Below, piece by piece: positions 36,007 through 49,300 of a stretch of 64,000 nt of DNA. Positions within the stretch are counted from its first letter, which is position 1, and the number at the start of each line of letters is the position of its first letter. This DNA comes from Glycine soja (lineage: Eukaryota; Streptophyta; Magnoliopsida; Fabales; Fabaceae). Made by a program: the position numbers and the translations under genes. The notes under the pieces are model-generated. The model saw only the letters and a program-made list of their open reading frames with translations. It had not been told where the DNA came from and made no database searches. Where the stretch lies: contig NC_041003.1 of the NCBI RefSeq assembly GCF_004193775.1, forward strand, positions 28,769,735 through 28,833,734, given 5' to 3'.

Positions 36007-36780
36007 TTAATATATTTGTATGGGTGAAGAACTACATCTTGCTAATGAATTGACAACAAATTCTATATCAAGTAATGCATAATTAGCAAGATACAATATT
36101 GCTCTTATAATGCTAAGAAATGTTACTTCAGGACCAAGTAGCTCTTCATCCTTTTCTTCAGGTCTAAAAGGATTTCTGTCTAGATCTAAAGACCTTAGAA
36201 TCATTGGAGTATGCAACAGATGCGATTTATCCATATAAAACCTTTTAAGTATCTTTATAATCTCAAGCAAAATTTTATCCTTCATAAGTATTTCATCTTA
36301 AACTTTTTCTTTAAGCAATCTATAGTTTTTGAAAACTCTTTAGGAGTTCCATTGATATTTATGTTATTTACATAAACAACAATTATGCAAAATCCATTTT
36401 CAAATTTTCATGAAAATACATGGACAAATTGGATCATTTTTATATCCTTCCTTTAGCAAGTATTTACTAAGTCATTTATACCATATTTGACTTGATTGCT
36501 TTAGTCCATAGAAAGTATTCTTCTTGAGAATATGCATTATTGGGAAAATTATATCCTTCAGGAAGTTTCATGCATATTTCATTATCAAGAGATTCATATA
36601 ATTAAGTTGTAACAACATCCATTAGAAGTACACTAAACCTTTCATGTGCTACTAGAGTGATTAAGTATCAAAAGTACACACATCCACTACAAGTGAATAT
36701 GTGTCTTCAAAATTAATGTCAAGTCATATTTCCTATCTCTCAATTTTACCATTCTTAGTTTGTTTTTGCACAAAAATCTA
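36007..36780 (-). pseudogene. Copia reverse transcriptase and RNase H fragments
   Basis: Minus-strand 36285-36007 reads KILKRFYMDKSHLLHTPMI, FRPEEKDEELLGPEV and ILYLANYALLDIEFVVNSLA, the conserved end of Copia reverse transcriptase leading to RNase H. Upstream (36380-36340) IIVVYVNNINI is the decayed YVDD active-site block, with its key aspartates changed to Asn. Around 36760-36700 FVQKQTKNGKIERYEI is the entry to RT. Several stops lie between the pieces. Confidence 0.8.
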
Positions 36781-36784
36781 TTTG

Positions 36785-37027
36785 AATCCAACTAGTTTAA
36801 CATCTTCAAGTGTATAACCAACAAGTCCAAAAATGTAATAGATTTTACATCTTCAAGTATATGTACTGCAAGTCCAAAAACCTAACTAATTTTATGTCTT
36901 CAAGTATATGTATTACATGTTCAAAAATCTAACTAGTTTTTCATTTTCAGGTGAATGAACTACATGTTCAAAAACATAATTATTTTTTTACATCTTCAGG
37001 TGTATAGACTACAAGTCCAAAAATCAT
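36785..37027. repeat. Minisatellite, about 58-62-bp unit, four to five copies
   Basis: Repeated blocks of catcttcaagtatatgtact followed by acaagtccaaaaa and a taactagtttt-like end start at about 36802, 36849, 36897, 36945 and 36993, with drift. It sits just upstream (in element orientation) of the reverse transcriptase. It may derive from a coding block amplified in the element. Confidence 0.75.
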
Positions 37028-37899
37028 TTACTTTAGGAAGTGAGTCTAATTTTGCCTCAATTGAGTCTATATATTTTGGTCAATCATTTCTTTGTCTACA
37101 ATCCTTTATAAACTTATTATTGATCTTCATTACCATTATCATATATTACATTTAATGCTACATTATATGCAAATGCATGGTTAATGTTAACTTTATTTCA
37201 GTTCCATCATATTCCATTCATGGCATAATATGAGATCTCCTTATCTTCACTAATTTCAGGGACCTGAATTCTTCTAGAACTAAAATATATAATTATGTCA
37301 AAGGAATCTTTTAGCATTCTCATAATCTCAATTTGGCCATCTTACCTTTTAACTCATTTTCTTAATTGAGGATTTTTATCTTTTTGAACCAATGTGTCTA
37401 GCACGTTTCATGCATGTCTGAGACTCATTTTGCAATATTGTCCAATAGGGGCATCATATTTTATTGGAACATTAGCAGTTGATATATGCGATTTAGCCAC
37501 TTCTTTTTACTAAACTTTGTAAATGAATTATCTTTTGAACTTTCAATTCAAATTTTTTTGTATGAGGAATAATATAATATAATTCATTCAAACTAATCTC
37601 CTTTTTTCAACTACTTACTATCTCTCCCTCATGTTTGGAAAACTAATTCAAAAAAACAATTGACAAACTGGGTCTAAATAAATCTATTGTTAATGGTTCA
37701 ACATATGGAGATTCATACCCAACATATATTCTTCAACCTCCTTGAGGACTCATCTCAGTGTGTTGTGATCGAACAATTAAACTCATATTTAACATACACA
37801 ACAAATATGAAGAAAAAAAAATTAAATTGGAAATATAAGGTTGTTAACCAAAATCAATTTCAAGAGGGAAGAACTAACTATAACTTGTTAGCATGATGC

Positions 37900-38460
37900 A
37901 AATCAATATTACAACATGCAAGATTGCATGTCCCAAAAAAAAAACATTAAAAGCTTTGATTTCATGAGTATTTGAACATGTTCTACATGATGTTCAACAT
38001 AATTTCCAATAGTACAATACCCACTAAAAGCATGACATGTAACTTTATCACCATTATCAAGACAGATTCTCTTAGTTGGATAATTTGAAAATGAGTTATA
38101 ACTTGGATCAATTGAGGCAACAATATACAAATGTCTGATTGCAAGTTGGCAACAAGGAAACATGTGACCATTTAGTTGATGCATCAATTAAAATCATGAA
38201 ATATCTAAATGATTCACATGGTAGGTGTATTGATCCACAAATATCACACTATATTTGTTCTAAAAATGAAATGGATTCATTCCCGTTTTTTCTTGGTGAT
38301 GGTTTAATTATGAGTTTCCTTTGGGAACATATAACATATGAGAAATCATTGGATTGGAGAATCTTATGGCTTTTCAATGGGTGTCCACATGAAATTTTCA
38401 AATATTTTTCGCATCATAATAGACTCAAAATAGCCTAATTGGTCATGCCAAACAACAAAT
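37900..38460 (-). pseudogene. Copia integrase fragment
   Basis: The minus strand near 38450-38200 gives VWHDQLGYFESIMMRKI and, further on, CDICGSIHLPC, the GAG-pre-integrase and catalytic-core entry of a Copia integrase. The segment 38187-37909 continues (SNYPTKRICLDNGDKVTCHAFSGY, VEHHVEHVQ), equivalent to the RLDNAGEF and VEHPVAHVH blocks of intact relatives. Integrase would insert the cDNA; several stops and substitutions make this copy inactive. Confidence 0.78.
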
Positions 38461-38499
38461 TTATTTTGATTCATAAACTTCTGGTTTATGACATGTTCA

Positions 38500-40230
38500 A
38501 CAAATTTATAGTTGTATTAATTATATTCGTGTAGTACAAAGTAACCATAAGAAAAAAAACATGTAATTTTTTTCAATACACAGTTTAAGTCTCATAATAT
38601 AAAGATATTTCATATTTCTCTCATTGTTTGTTTTAGTATGGTATCTATTTAGATAAATATCCTTGAAACTTAACATGTTTCTAAGAGACTTAAGAGAACA
38701 AATTGCATTTTAATGTTTAATTGTTTCTCTAGATAACAATATTAGCTTTTCGAGAGTCTTCAATTATATTTGGAGTACCAAGAATAGTATTAACATTGGC
38801 TTTTCACATTTTATTAAATAAGATAAAATTTTATTATTCTTCATAGAAAAATGGAGTATAAATAATCAATGTGAGAAATCTAATTAAATTGTAATCAACT
38901 TGAAATTGAAATCATTTACAGTTTAATAATTATTGAAATGTAATCTTAAATTAATTTGAAACATTCAAACCACAAAGAATTCATGTTAATGATATCTAAT
39001 AAAAAACAGTAACATTCACATTGACAACAATGATTAGTACTCATATATAGATAAATATGTTGTTACATTCACTTCATGGAAGAGAGCAATGTCAATCAAA
39101 TAAGTCTTATATTTTTTCATCAAAATTTATTATTTTTGTTTACTTATAAGGAGACACAAAAACATAAGTCAAATTATTTCTCAAATCATTTTTTTGATAT
39201 TGCTATTGCAAGAACATATAATATGTATGAAAAATGAAGAATTATCATTATTTTTTTTAGCATAAACTTATTGGTAATATTCTCCACATAGTCTCATTTG
39301 ATAAGTATTCTAAATGTCATAGAATTATACTCATAATTTTAAAAACTTGTAAATATAAATGCATTTAATTACAACAAGCTAATGTGAGAATCGCAAACAA
39401 TGATAAAAAAATGTAGAGATGTCTCAGAATGTTACACAATTGAAGTAAACTCTAATCAAAAGCTATAAATTTCAATTTCTTAAAGGCACCATCTATTTGA
39501 AGTGTTGAAATCAATTAAACTATAATATATAGTATTTAAGCTTTTCAATCAAGTAATGATTTCTTTTTCTTTTGCTTTCAATACAAAACTTGCAAGCTAA
39601 TAAATTTTCACACACAAACTAAACACACTTTTTCGAGTTTTGTTTCATACATAAGGATTTTAAAGTTTTAATATCAATTGCATCTTATAGCACTGGCAAT
39701 TTCAATTATTGAAACAAAATAATAAATGAAATCACGCGAGCAATTAAAAATAAGAAGTCACCATTTTAGATTCATATAAAATTGTTGCAAGTGAAATAAA
39801 ATGCAATACCATGATGTATCTAATTTGTAATAATATTCAAATTTATTAAAAATAAAATATCAAATTGGGGCTAAGAGCATAAGCTACCAAATGCAACAAT
39901 TCCATAATTATACACAATTATAACAATATAATAACTAAAAACTTTATGTCATTTACAAGAATTGATTGATTACCATTGTCTTATTATAAAATATATGATA
40001 AAGATATTTCCTTTATTGTGTGCAAAGAAATCAATCAATGAAAACATGAAAAAATTAACCCCTGATCCAATCTATGAATTTATCCATGTTTATACTAATA
40101 ATATAAAAGAATTCAACAATGGTATACATTGTTAGTAAATCTAAGAGCACTAAGAAATTAACATAGACCACTGGTCTTTAAAGCCAAATATAATGCCTTT
40201 GAAAAATTAATCGCACAAAAACACTAAACC
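38500..40230. other. Interior of decayed Copia, no domain recognisable
   Basis: Very AT-rich sequence where gag and protease should lie. No knuckle, DSG or gag motif was found on the minus strand. Confidence 0.4.
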
Positions 40231-40299
40231 ACTACGAATCGCTGGAATTGATTATTTTCAAAATAGCATATGTATGTAAAATTCAACCACTACGACACT

Positions 40300-40565
40300 A
40301 TTTTCTCACTTTTGATGAGAAAAAATTAATTGAACTAAATTTCTCACCCTTGAACTAAATTTCATACTTCCGTTAGAGAGAAATAGTCTTTTCTATTCAC
40401 ATTATTTAAGAATGATTTTTTTCACTTTTTGTAATATTTCTCACTTCCGATGAGAAATATTATTCTTTATTTTTTTTGTATTATTTTCTCACTTCCATTG
40501 AGAAAGAAATAATATTTTCTTTTCACCTTGTGTATTGTTTTCCCACTTATAGTGAGAGAGAAAAT
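40300..40565. repeat. Imperfect tandem repeat of small palindromes
   Basis: Blocks such as ttctcacttccgatgagaaa recur at about 40303, 40433, 40487 and 40540, with variants atttctcaccc and cttccgttagagaga between. Each has an inverted core (TCTCA...TGAGA). They lie just inside the right LTR of the decayed Copia element, where the leader would be. Confidence 0.65.
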
Positions 40566-41326
40566 ATTCTTCAAATTTCTTTCTTTGATAAGTTCTTTGG
40601 GACCTTTTACAAAATATCTTTTGAATTTCTTTATTTAATATAGTCTCTTTAAGATACATTCCACAAATTGTCTAAAAATTTCCTTCTTTGTTAAGAGTCT
40701 TCAGGACTCTCAAATGATCAATTAAATAATTACACAAATATTTTACCAAATCCTCTAAAAAAATATATATTATGGAATACATAGTGAGAATAATGTAATT
40801 AAAGATAGAAAAAAATCTAACTTTGAAATTAATGAATTCAAAAGAACCACTTTCTCCAATCAAATCTTTACAAGACTTTTTTTGCAAATTGCAACACCAA
40901 TTGTGGATGACGGATGGAAGAAAGACAATCATGCCAATAACATATTAAATATAATATAAATCATTTCAAACTTATTTGTAGATAATTAGGAAGTTATAAA
41001 AGATAAATAAAAATAAAAATAAATAATAAAAGAGAAAGAAACAAATGGACATCCTCAAAAAGATTATTCATAACATATATTATATTTTGAAAATAAAGTG
41101 TGTATTTTTAGATAAGATTATGATTAAGAGAATGAAATGTATTAAATACTTTATTTTTTACTAACTTTTTAATATAATTTTTGTAACACACACATATATA
41201 TAAAGTTCTATATATTATATTTATAAGTGCTTGAATTTTCTTAAAAAATTAATTAAATGACAAAATTAGAATTTTCTTCGGTAGAAGATACATGTGGTCT
41301 AGACAAAAAACAACAAAATTTTGAAT

Positions 41327-41846
41327 AGTTATGGTTTTGGTACCTAATTTTTTTGTAAAATTTGGTTTTAGTTCTTAAACAAATCTTTTAGTGCTTTTGC
41401 TTCATATAACTTTAATCTATTAACTGTTTTTATCTCTTCTATTAAGTAAGAACACTATAAGATTTTGTAACAATCCCATTGGTAGTCCACTTACTTGCAA
41501 TGTTATTAAAGAGTCTATTAGGGACAATCAAGTGAAATATTTTTAATAAATTATATTTTTAATTTTTCATTTGTTTATATATGTAGATGACATCAGACTA
41601 CTTGATGAGAAATTAAAAATATAATTTACATAAAAACTACATGTGATTGCTACATCAAATTCTTTAATGATGTGACAAGTTACTTGATTGCAAATGTGAT
41701 TGTTACATCATAAGTTAATATTATTAGTTGATATTAAGGACTAAAATTATTAAAAGAGACACAATATAAGGACCCAAAATACTAAAGTTTTGTTTAAAGA
41801 CTAAAAATAAAATTTAAAAAATGTTTAGGGATCAAAAACATAATTA
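41327..41846. mobile_element. Foldback/MITE-like element with terminal inverted repeats
   Basis: The left end (agttatggttttggtaccta...) and the reverse complement of the right end (aattatgtttttgatcccta...) align over about 50 bases. Interior segments are also partly inverted (ttacttgcaatgttatta against its mirror near 41680). It contains no gene. The pattern 'ggttttngtcccta' is common in legume non-autonomous elements. No target duplication was fixed. Confidence 0.6.
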
Positions 41847-41849
41847 ATC

Positions 41850-42042
41850 TTTATGTTTCAATTGTTATTTTTAAAATATGTTATATAAAATATTTTTATA
41901 AAAATATTAATTAAATAACAAAGTTATATTATACTATTTAGGAAAGAAAATCTCTATATTTATGTATTTTTTAAATAATATATTTGTAGCATTAAATTTT
42001 GTATTAAAAAATTTCAGATATACATATATATGAATTTTTATC

Positions 42043-42090
<48 letters not shown>

Positions 42091-43255
42091 TAAATTTTTA
42101 GTTTTTCAAATATCTTTTACGAAAATTAAATATTTGATTATATTAAATAAATACCATATTTAGTAGCATTATTAAATTCGATTATATAAAATACAAAAAA
42201 TTATGCTATTTAAGGAAATTTTATTACCAATTTTTTTCTTCATGTTTAATTTATTCATATATATAGATGTTGACTTGAGTTTTTAGTTTTTAAAATATTT
42301 TTTATAAAGTTTAAATATTATATTATATTTAATGGATACCATTTTTTTGTGCATGATAGAATACCATATTTAATAGTATTATTAAATTTGATTATATAGA
42401 ACACAAAAATTAATGCTATGTAAGGAAAAAATTTAATTATATTTATATAAAAAATTTATTAATACCATTAAAAATTGTTGACCACTTTATTGTTGAATTG
42501 ATAGCAATATTATAATTATATTTTTAAATAATATGTGTATTTATTAAATAATATTTATGATTGAAAGAATGAATTATATTAAAAATTATAATTATTGAGT
42601 CAATTTTTTAAATTCTTCATTACAGACTATACTTTTTTTTTATATATAATTTGCGTATTTCTCATTTTGTATAAGAATGAGGATTGTAACTCTTTACGCT
42701 ATGAAATTTTATAAAATATAACTGGACATAAATATTTTTAATTATAAATAATTTATGATAGTTTATTTCAAGTAAAAATTAATAAGAAGTGTCTCATACT
42801 ATATAAGAAAGAAATAAATATATTTATATATTTGTATAAATATTAAATGTAGCCGAATTAAATGTTGAATTGACATTTTTATGTCAAACTTACTATATAT
42901 AAATATATGGAAAACATATATTAATTAAAATATAGATTTTTTATATAATTTTATCTCAATTTTAATAAATATCATATAACAATGTAACTTATCCTATCAT
43001 TTTAATAAAATATATGTTATATTAACTTTAAAATTTAAGTCTTAAACTAAAACACAAAATTGATAAGTCTTAAACTTATCCTAAAATAAAATACTATAAT
43101 TTATTTAGGTATTTTTTGACATATTATTTTCATTACTATAATAATCGAAAAGCATAAAAAAAATCTTCAAAGCCCCCGCATAATACATTTATGATGTGTG
43201 TAATAATAATTTTGAATTATCAATTCATCCTACATTACATTATAGAAAAAGAGTA
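41850..43255. other. Highly AT-rich intergenic sequence
   Basis: No gene is visible. It contains an (AT)n microsatellite at 42046-42084 and partly repeated phrases such as accatatttaatagtattattaaattt at 42155 and 42363, suggesting small old duplications. Confidence 0.6.
42046..42084. repeat. (AT)n microsatellite
   Basis: About 39 bases of uninterrupted AT dinucleotides. Confidence 0.95.
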
Positions 43256-43259
43256 TGAC

Positions 43260-43967
43260 TATTAGAGAACATATGGGTCCTTGTTAAGGAGAGTCACGGT
43301 TGCGGGCCCCACCGTCCCTTCTCAAAAGTATCAGCCATAGAATCACCCACTCCTCTCTCTCTCTCATATTCTCTTATCAAATTTAATTTTTAATTTTCAG
43401 TTTTTTCTTTCCCCTTTTTATTCTCTTATCAATTTTTCATTTCTCTAATTTTCTATTTGCCAATTCTCCCTCGTCCACTCTGGCACTTCGTCCGTACTCT
43501 GTCCCTTTCCTCTTTCTCTCTCCTCCACTGGCTATTGCCTCAGCCGGTCACCCTCCACACGTGCGTGACTCCACCAACACGTGCTAACCTCAACCATACA
43601 ACACCCTCCTTTGCCTGGTGCAACAAATAAAAAGCGAGACAGGGAACCCAGAGCAGCAAAAGCATATATGGAGAGAGAAAGAGTGTGTTTGTGTTGACGA
43701 GAGAGCTTCACAAATAAACTCACAAAACCATATGATTTTTCTTCTTCTGGGTCTTTGAGACCATGAAGTAGTAGTTGTAGTAGATTATACCCTTTTGAGT
43801 TTTTTTTTTCTTCTCTTTTTTTTTTCTCCAAAATCCTTATTTCCCCCGAAATCTAGACTAGCTAAGATCTCTTGTGGGGTATTTGAGATTTCTTTTTTTT
43901 TTCCAAGTGTTTTGAAGAGGTGAATCTAGTTTGAGAGATATAGAAGAAGTCCATTAATCTTGCACCT
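43260..43967 (+). promoter_or_regulatory. Upstream region and probable 5' leader of the WRC gene
   Basis: Composition changes here from AT-rich to mixed. A CT-rich stretch lies at 43350-43365 and long pyrimidine tracts occur at 43500-43530 and 43800-43835. Two ACGTG cores (cacacgtgcg at about 43558 and caacacgtgct at about 43577) are of the kind bound by bZIP factors. No unambiguous TATA box was identified; aaataaaaag at about 43625 is the nearest candidate. The transcription start is unknown. Confidence 0.4.
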
Positions 43968-46365
43968 ATGAGGATCCGTAAGAGACAAGTGCCTTTCCCT
44001 CTCTTGCCGGCGACTTACTCAGATCCCAACCTGATCAACCGGTCACCGGTGATGGTGCAACTCAACGATGCCACCAAAGCTTCTTCTTGCACTCATCATC
44101 ATGGTTCAACCACCACTGCACCCTCACCCCTCTTGGATTGTCCTCAGCCGTCCGATCAGCCTCTCCCACTGATTGGGAAGCCCACCAACGGCTCTGATGA
44201 GTCCTCCAGAGAAGGGCAAAAGAAGCAAGAAGAAGAGTCTTCGGTTAGTGGAAATATTATTGTTTCACATGAATCACCTTAATTTTTTCCTCCTTTTTCT
44301 TGGGTGGGGGGTGTTGGTTTTGTGAATTAGTGCACTTTTGTCCAACCTTTAACAAGGGGTTGGTGTAATTAAATTAAAATTATTATTGTTGTGTTGTTGT
44401 TTTTAATTTTTATTTTACACTACTCACAAAAGGGTACATTTAGGGGTAACCATTAACTAATAACCAACCTTGTATTAGTGGATCCCATGTATCTTGAATA
44501 TTTTCCATTTTTTTTTTCTTTTTTTTGTGTGATTTGCAGGTGAAAGATGGGAGAAGGAAAGAAGAGGGAGAGGGACATAAGGGTAATGGTGCCAGGTAAG
44601 AATTATGAAGAAACCAATTTAGCTAGCTAGCTAGACATGAATTAAAATAGAGATAAAGACATGAAATTATTTCCTCTCTTATTCTCGTTCATGAAATCTT
44701 GTAGTAAAAAAGGTGAAAACATGGAGACCCATAACTCGATTTTTTAACCAGTACGAAAAAAGATTTTTTTTAAGAATTATTTATTGTTTATAACATGATT
44801 TATTTAGAAAAGAAAAATAAAAATACTGTTAGTGGAAATACTGTTGAATGAAAGTGTTTTAAATAAGAGCTTTGTGTAGCCACCATACCCCCTCTTGTGA
44901 AATGCAATCGTTTTTTTCTCCAAATTGGTTAAACTACCGTTTGCCCTTGAGGTGCACAAGCGGGTAGTAGAACCAAATGCTGGTCCCCAGCTACATCATA
45001 TCTCTCACCCTTTTGAAAACATTACATTCCTTCTTTTTTAGTTTTCATCCTTTCCCTTTTTGGCTGTAAATTTTGTGTGTAGAGTGCATACATATGCGGT
45101 TGTTAATTGGTCTTTACTGGGTCTTCTTTTGTTTATAGGAGAGGAAGCATCTCATGTTCAGAAAAGCTGGCTGAAACATTTTCATCTCCAACAAGCCCTC
45201 CTAAACAAGGTAACAAAGATGCATAATGAGTTTGAACAATGCATGAATTTACCACTTGCTAGTCTTAAGATTGGTTGGGAAATGTTTAAACACATGCAAC
45301 CTTGATTTTTTTCATACACCATTTTTACACCCACTTTAAACTCTTCTATCTCTCTTCATTACAACATATATCGCATGTATTCTATTATAATAAACTCTTC
45401 TATATCACTCTTCATTATATCATATATCACATGCACACATGAATACTTGAAGTGTATACACCTAAATGATACTCTTTACCAGTTATCTCTTTTATTTTTT
45501 ATCATATCATATCATCTAGTATATCTATATTGTTTCTTCTCAATTTATTTGTAGCTATCTTGTAACAAATTGGTATGCATGCACAATTTTCCATTCTTTT
45601 ATCTTTCTTCCTTCGAAATGGTGTATATATATAAATACCCTCAAGAGTGTCAAAACATAGCTTTTCAATTCTCATACACACACAGATGGGAGATGGTGCG
45701 AGGGAGATAAAGCTTTTCCACCCAAGAAGCGAAGAGGGGCCTTCGAGAATGCAACCGAAGATATCAACGTCAATGATGATAACAACGATAAGAAGAATTC
45801 GAAGACCAAGACGAAGAGAATGAAGATGAAGATGAACAAGAGTTCGAGGCAAGACGATAGCAATGAAGAAGAGGTAGAGAACCAAGAAGAGGCGGCAACA
45901 AAGGAAACGAAACCCGAACAAGCAAACGTTGGTAAGAAGAGGGTAAGGGGTAGTGCACTAATGGAAGGTTCAAGGTGCAGTCGTGTAAACGGAAGAGGAT
46001 GGAGGTGTTTTCAACAAACCTTGGTGGGTTACTCTCTTTGCGAGCATCACTTAGGGAAAGGAAGGTTGAGAAGCATGACAAGTGTGAGAAACAAGTCCAT
46101 TGGGACAACAAGTGTTGCACCAAAGAACAATATTGTGCCTCAATCCGAGCATTCATTCGGAAAGCAAACAACAAAGTCTAGTAGTAGTGTCACTGAAGAG
46201 TACCCTTTGGGAAATGATGCTGAAAACAATGATGAGAAGAAGCCAGTGATTGTCACAAAGAGGAGGATGAAGCTTGGAATGGTGAAAGCTCGATCCATAA
46301 GCAGCTTGCTGGGCCAAACCAACACTGAAATTGTTTCCATAGCCGAGGATAATGATAACAAATAG
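43968..46365 (+). CDS. WRC-domain (C3H zinc finger) protein, four exons
   Basis: The one intact host gene in the window. Exons 43968-44243, 44540-44595, 45139-45209 and 45686-46365 join in frame at GT-AG introns to give 360 residues. It starts MRIRKRQVPFPLLPATYSDP, a start typical of plant WRC proteins. Exon 4 begins with GRWCEGDKAFPPKKRRGAF, then an acidic and basic stretch (KTKTKRMKMKMNK) that could be a nuclear localisation signal. The WRC domain follows: RCSRVNGRGWRCFQQTLVGYSLCEHH, shown here only as the key residues C-x9-C-x10-C-x2-H with WRC in the middle. WRC domains occur in growth-regulating factors and bind DNA, but the QLQ domain of those factors is absent here. It is probably a nuclear DNA-associated protein; its exact role is unknown. 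Confidence 0.86.
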
Positions 46366-49300
46366 CCAAGTAAGGCAAAAAAAAAAAAAAAACACTAAGT
46401 GCTGCTATTATTTCATGTATAACTTTTGCTTGAAAAATATTTTTAATAATATGGACCTTGTTGTCTTATACCTACATGGGTGCAACTTCTTCCTAACAAA
46501 CTAGCATGGGAGATGCTTTGATTCCTTGCTTCCATGTGTTTTATATGTTATCGTTTTCTTCATATTTTTGTGAAGCTTTAATTATTTTGTGGAGCTTTTT
46601 TTATATAAAAAAACTTACTTTTCTCTATTTTCTAGCCTGTGATCATGAAATTATTATTTATGTATATTGGACTGGGCAGATCTGATGTTGCAGTTGAATG
46701 CAATATTTATACACCCACTTGATTAAATTATCTAATGGAGTATATACTTCCCCGGTGGATACTCGATCATGGTCACCGAGTCTTCTTTGACCAACCATAC
46801 ATCTTGAACTCTCACGTGATGAAGTGTTGTTAACAAGATTGGAGGAGAATAAACAATTCATTAACATTTGGGTGATTAATTGAATGGTTCGATCGATATG
46901 TCTTCCATGCACACTTGGTCTCAACAATTGCGTACACTTTCATTAATATAATACAGGATTTACATACATATAGGTCGATGATAAATTGAAGAAAATAGTG
47001 GTCTTTAATGGATTTTAATTTGCATTAAAGTTTTATCAACGTTATTTAAACGCAAATTTGTATAGTATTTGCTATTTCAGTGCTTTCATATATACCACAA
47101 TCTCATATCTGATGCATTTATTCTCGCATATTTGTTGCAACTTGGAATCTATAATGGGGATCATATGAGGTAGACCTAAGTAGTGGAAGCCGAACAATAT
47201 CTATGGTTGAGTGGTACTATTATTAAAGAATTGATAAACTATTTAATAGCATGCATGACTTTTTCCTTTCAAAAAAAGCATGCATGACTTTTTCCATATT
47301 CATTTGAGACTTGTTTTTGCATGTTTTTTTTTTTTCCGTATATCAATAGAAATTTGAAAAAATTTAGACAAAGCAATTGAAAACAAAAATTTAAATTTTG
47401 GTTAATATTACAATTAATCCTCAATTTTTATTAGCATATACCTTATGATATTGAAGTTGTAATAAATTCTCCTCAGTTGCTGCAAGAGAAACAATTTATT
47501 TCCAGAGTTCAGCTTTTGGTTCATATTGAATGGAATAGTTGCCAACTTTTTTTCCCTTTTTCTTTTCCACGACATAGCCTTCAGACGTTTAATTCGGCAT
47601 CCAAAATAAATGTCTATAAGAAGGATATTTCTCCTTAACCAACGTGTTTTGAAATTTATGCTATTGTGTTGCCATCAACTTCGAAGGCAAAAGATATGTT
47701 TAGTCAACGGTAGAGAAATAGAAAGCCATCGGGACGTAACAAAATGATATCATATTAAATAATTTTCTCATGGGACTTTTGCTATTTTTTTTTATCATTT
47801 TATGCTAAGCCTACAGGTTGTCAAAGAAAACAATTAGTTTTTTTATTAAAAAAACAATTAGATTTTTTTAAAAAGATGAAATGCACTTGATATTTTAAAA
47901 ATTAAAACGGTTGGATGCATATAATTCCACTATTTGAATATTAAAAATTATAACAGATAAATTATATACAATTATATATCTCTATTGTACTAACAGATAT
48001 AAAACATTTATTTATCTTTTTAATATATACACATATTAAAAATATGCCTTAAAAAATTTCCCGTCATCGGAGGTAAAAATTGTAAATTAATGAAAAGTAT
48101 GATGATGTAGACCCCATGGTATGAATAGATGATGTCGATCAATGATTAAATAAATTAAACATGTTTAATTCTATATACTTTTTGTTAATTAAGAATAAAC
48201 TAGTTATATCCGTGCTTCCGCTGTAATTTAATTTCTAGGGGAAAAAAAAAGTTGAGGAAGTGATGACTTGAAATGGGTCAATATATGAATAATTAAGGTA
48301 GACCCCTAAAGGGAGCACTTTAGCAGTGCCTGATAGTACAATAACAATTTCTCTGTTGTACAAAGACGGTAGAATTTCAGCATATCTGGCTAGATCAATA
48401 AAGTTTTGTTTGGTCAATGTTATAAATGACACAACATTGGAGCACTATATGTAGTTCAATTAATTTAATATTCAATATAATATAAGATTTTTTTTTTATT
48501 TTGTACAAAATTTAAGGTCAATATTTTTATTGCTGTTTCCAATTAATATTAGTAATCGAGATAAAATTCTAATATTAGGTTGAAGACAATAAACGCAATT
48601 AAGCCTTAAGTTTCTTAATTTGATTTTCTTGCGGACCTTAATTTCCAAGAAAGCTTCATGAATTAAACAAATGTAATTTATACAAGTATGTTTTTGACCT
48701 GGTAAAAGTCCCTGCATTTGTTTGGTGCCGTTGGAAAACTTTGGTGTAGTTCCATCTCTTTCAAATGGTTGTCTTGGAATAAGTGGAACCTTTCAAGGAT
48801 ATTAAAGGCGATGGAGTTGATGGGGCTGATTTTTTCTTTTCAAGACAGCTGATGAGTATTTCATTTTTCTTTTCAGTGGTTAATTGGTATGTATACAGTA
48901 TACTCGTGTATTCCATGTTCGTAGAGCAGAACAAAATCCAAGTTAATTTAATTGTCTAACTAGGAAGCTCAACTATGGATCTCAATAACTCGAAGAAATA
49001 GTAATATCTAACTCAGTTGAAAGATATCTTGGATTCACTCAAACGAAGCACATAGCTAGTTAGCTTAGTAGGTTTGCTTGCATTGCTTTCAGGCATTTAT
49101 ATAGCCCTCTAATTTAATTTTGTGGCATCAAACTTCCTATCCTATGGATTAAGTTTTGTGTCGGGTCGTGCGTTTATGAGGTGCAAGAGAAGTTGTATCC
49201 GTGAATTGCATGTACTTTATAGGATATAGCTCTCACTTTGTAGAGTGGATGAGGTTCAAAATGTATACGGTGCAATCAAAATTATGGCCTAGATGTTTTA

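Larger units (their letters stand above)
34999..41075 (-). mobile_element. Decayed Copia retrotransposon in minus orientation
   Basis: The segments 34999-35215 and 40943-41075 share ttaaatataatata, a gaagtta-aaaagataaat run and an aaaagattattcata end, which I read as the two LTRs. The right one is shorter by about 80 bases. Between them the minus strand carries, from right to left, an unrecognised 5' part, integrase (37900-38460), a pre-RT tandem repeat, reverse transcriptase and RNase H pieces (36007-36780). Stops and shifts are everywhere. No target duplication could be matched, so the ends are approximate. Confidence 0.75.

Noticed and set aside
38139..38438. Plus-strand 99-codon frame
   Set aside because: It overlaps the minus-strand integrase remnant and has no domain of its own.
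43532..43831. 99-codon minus-strand open frame
   Set aside because: It is antisense to the WRC gene leader and its residues mirror pyrimidine tracts on the other strand.
45502..46174. Minus-strand frames opposite the last WRC exon
   Set aside because: They are shadows of the coding exon, with no independent motif.
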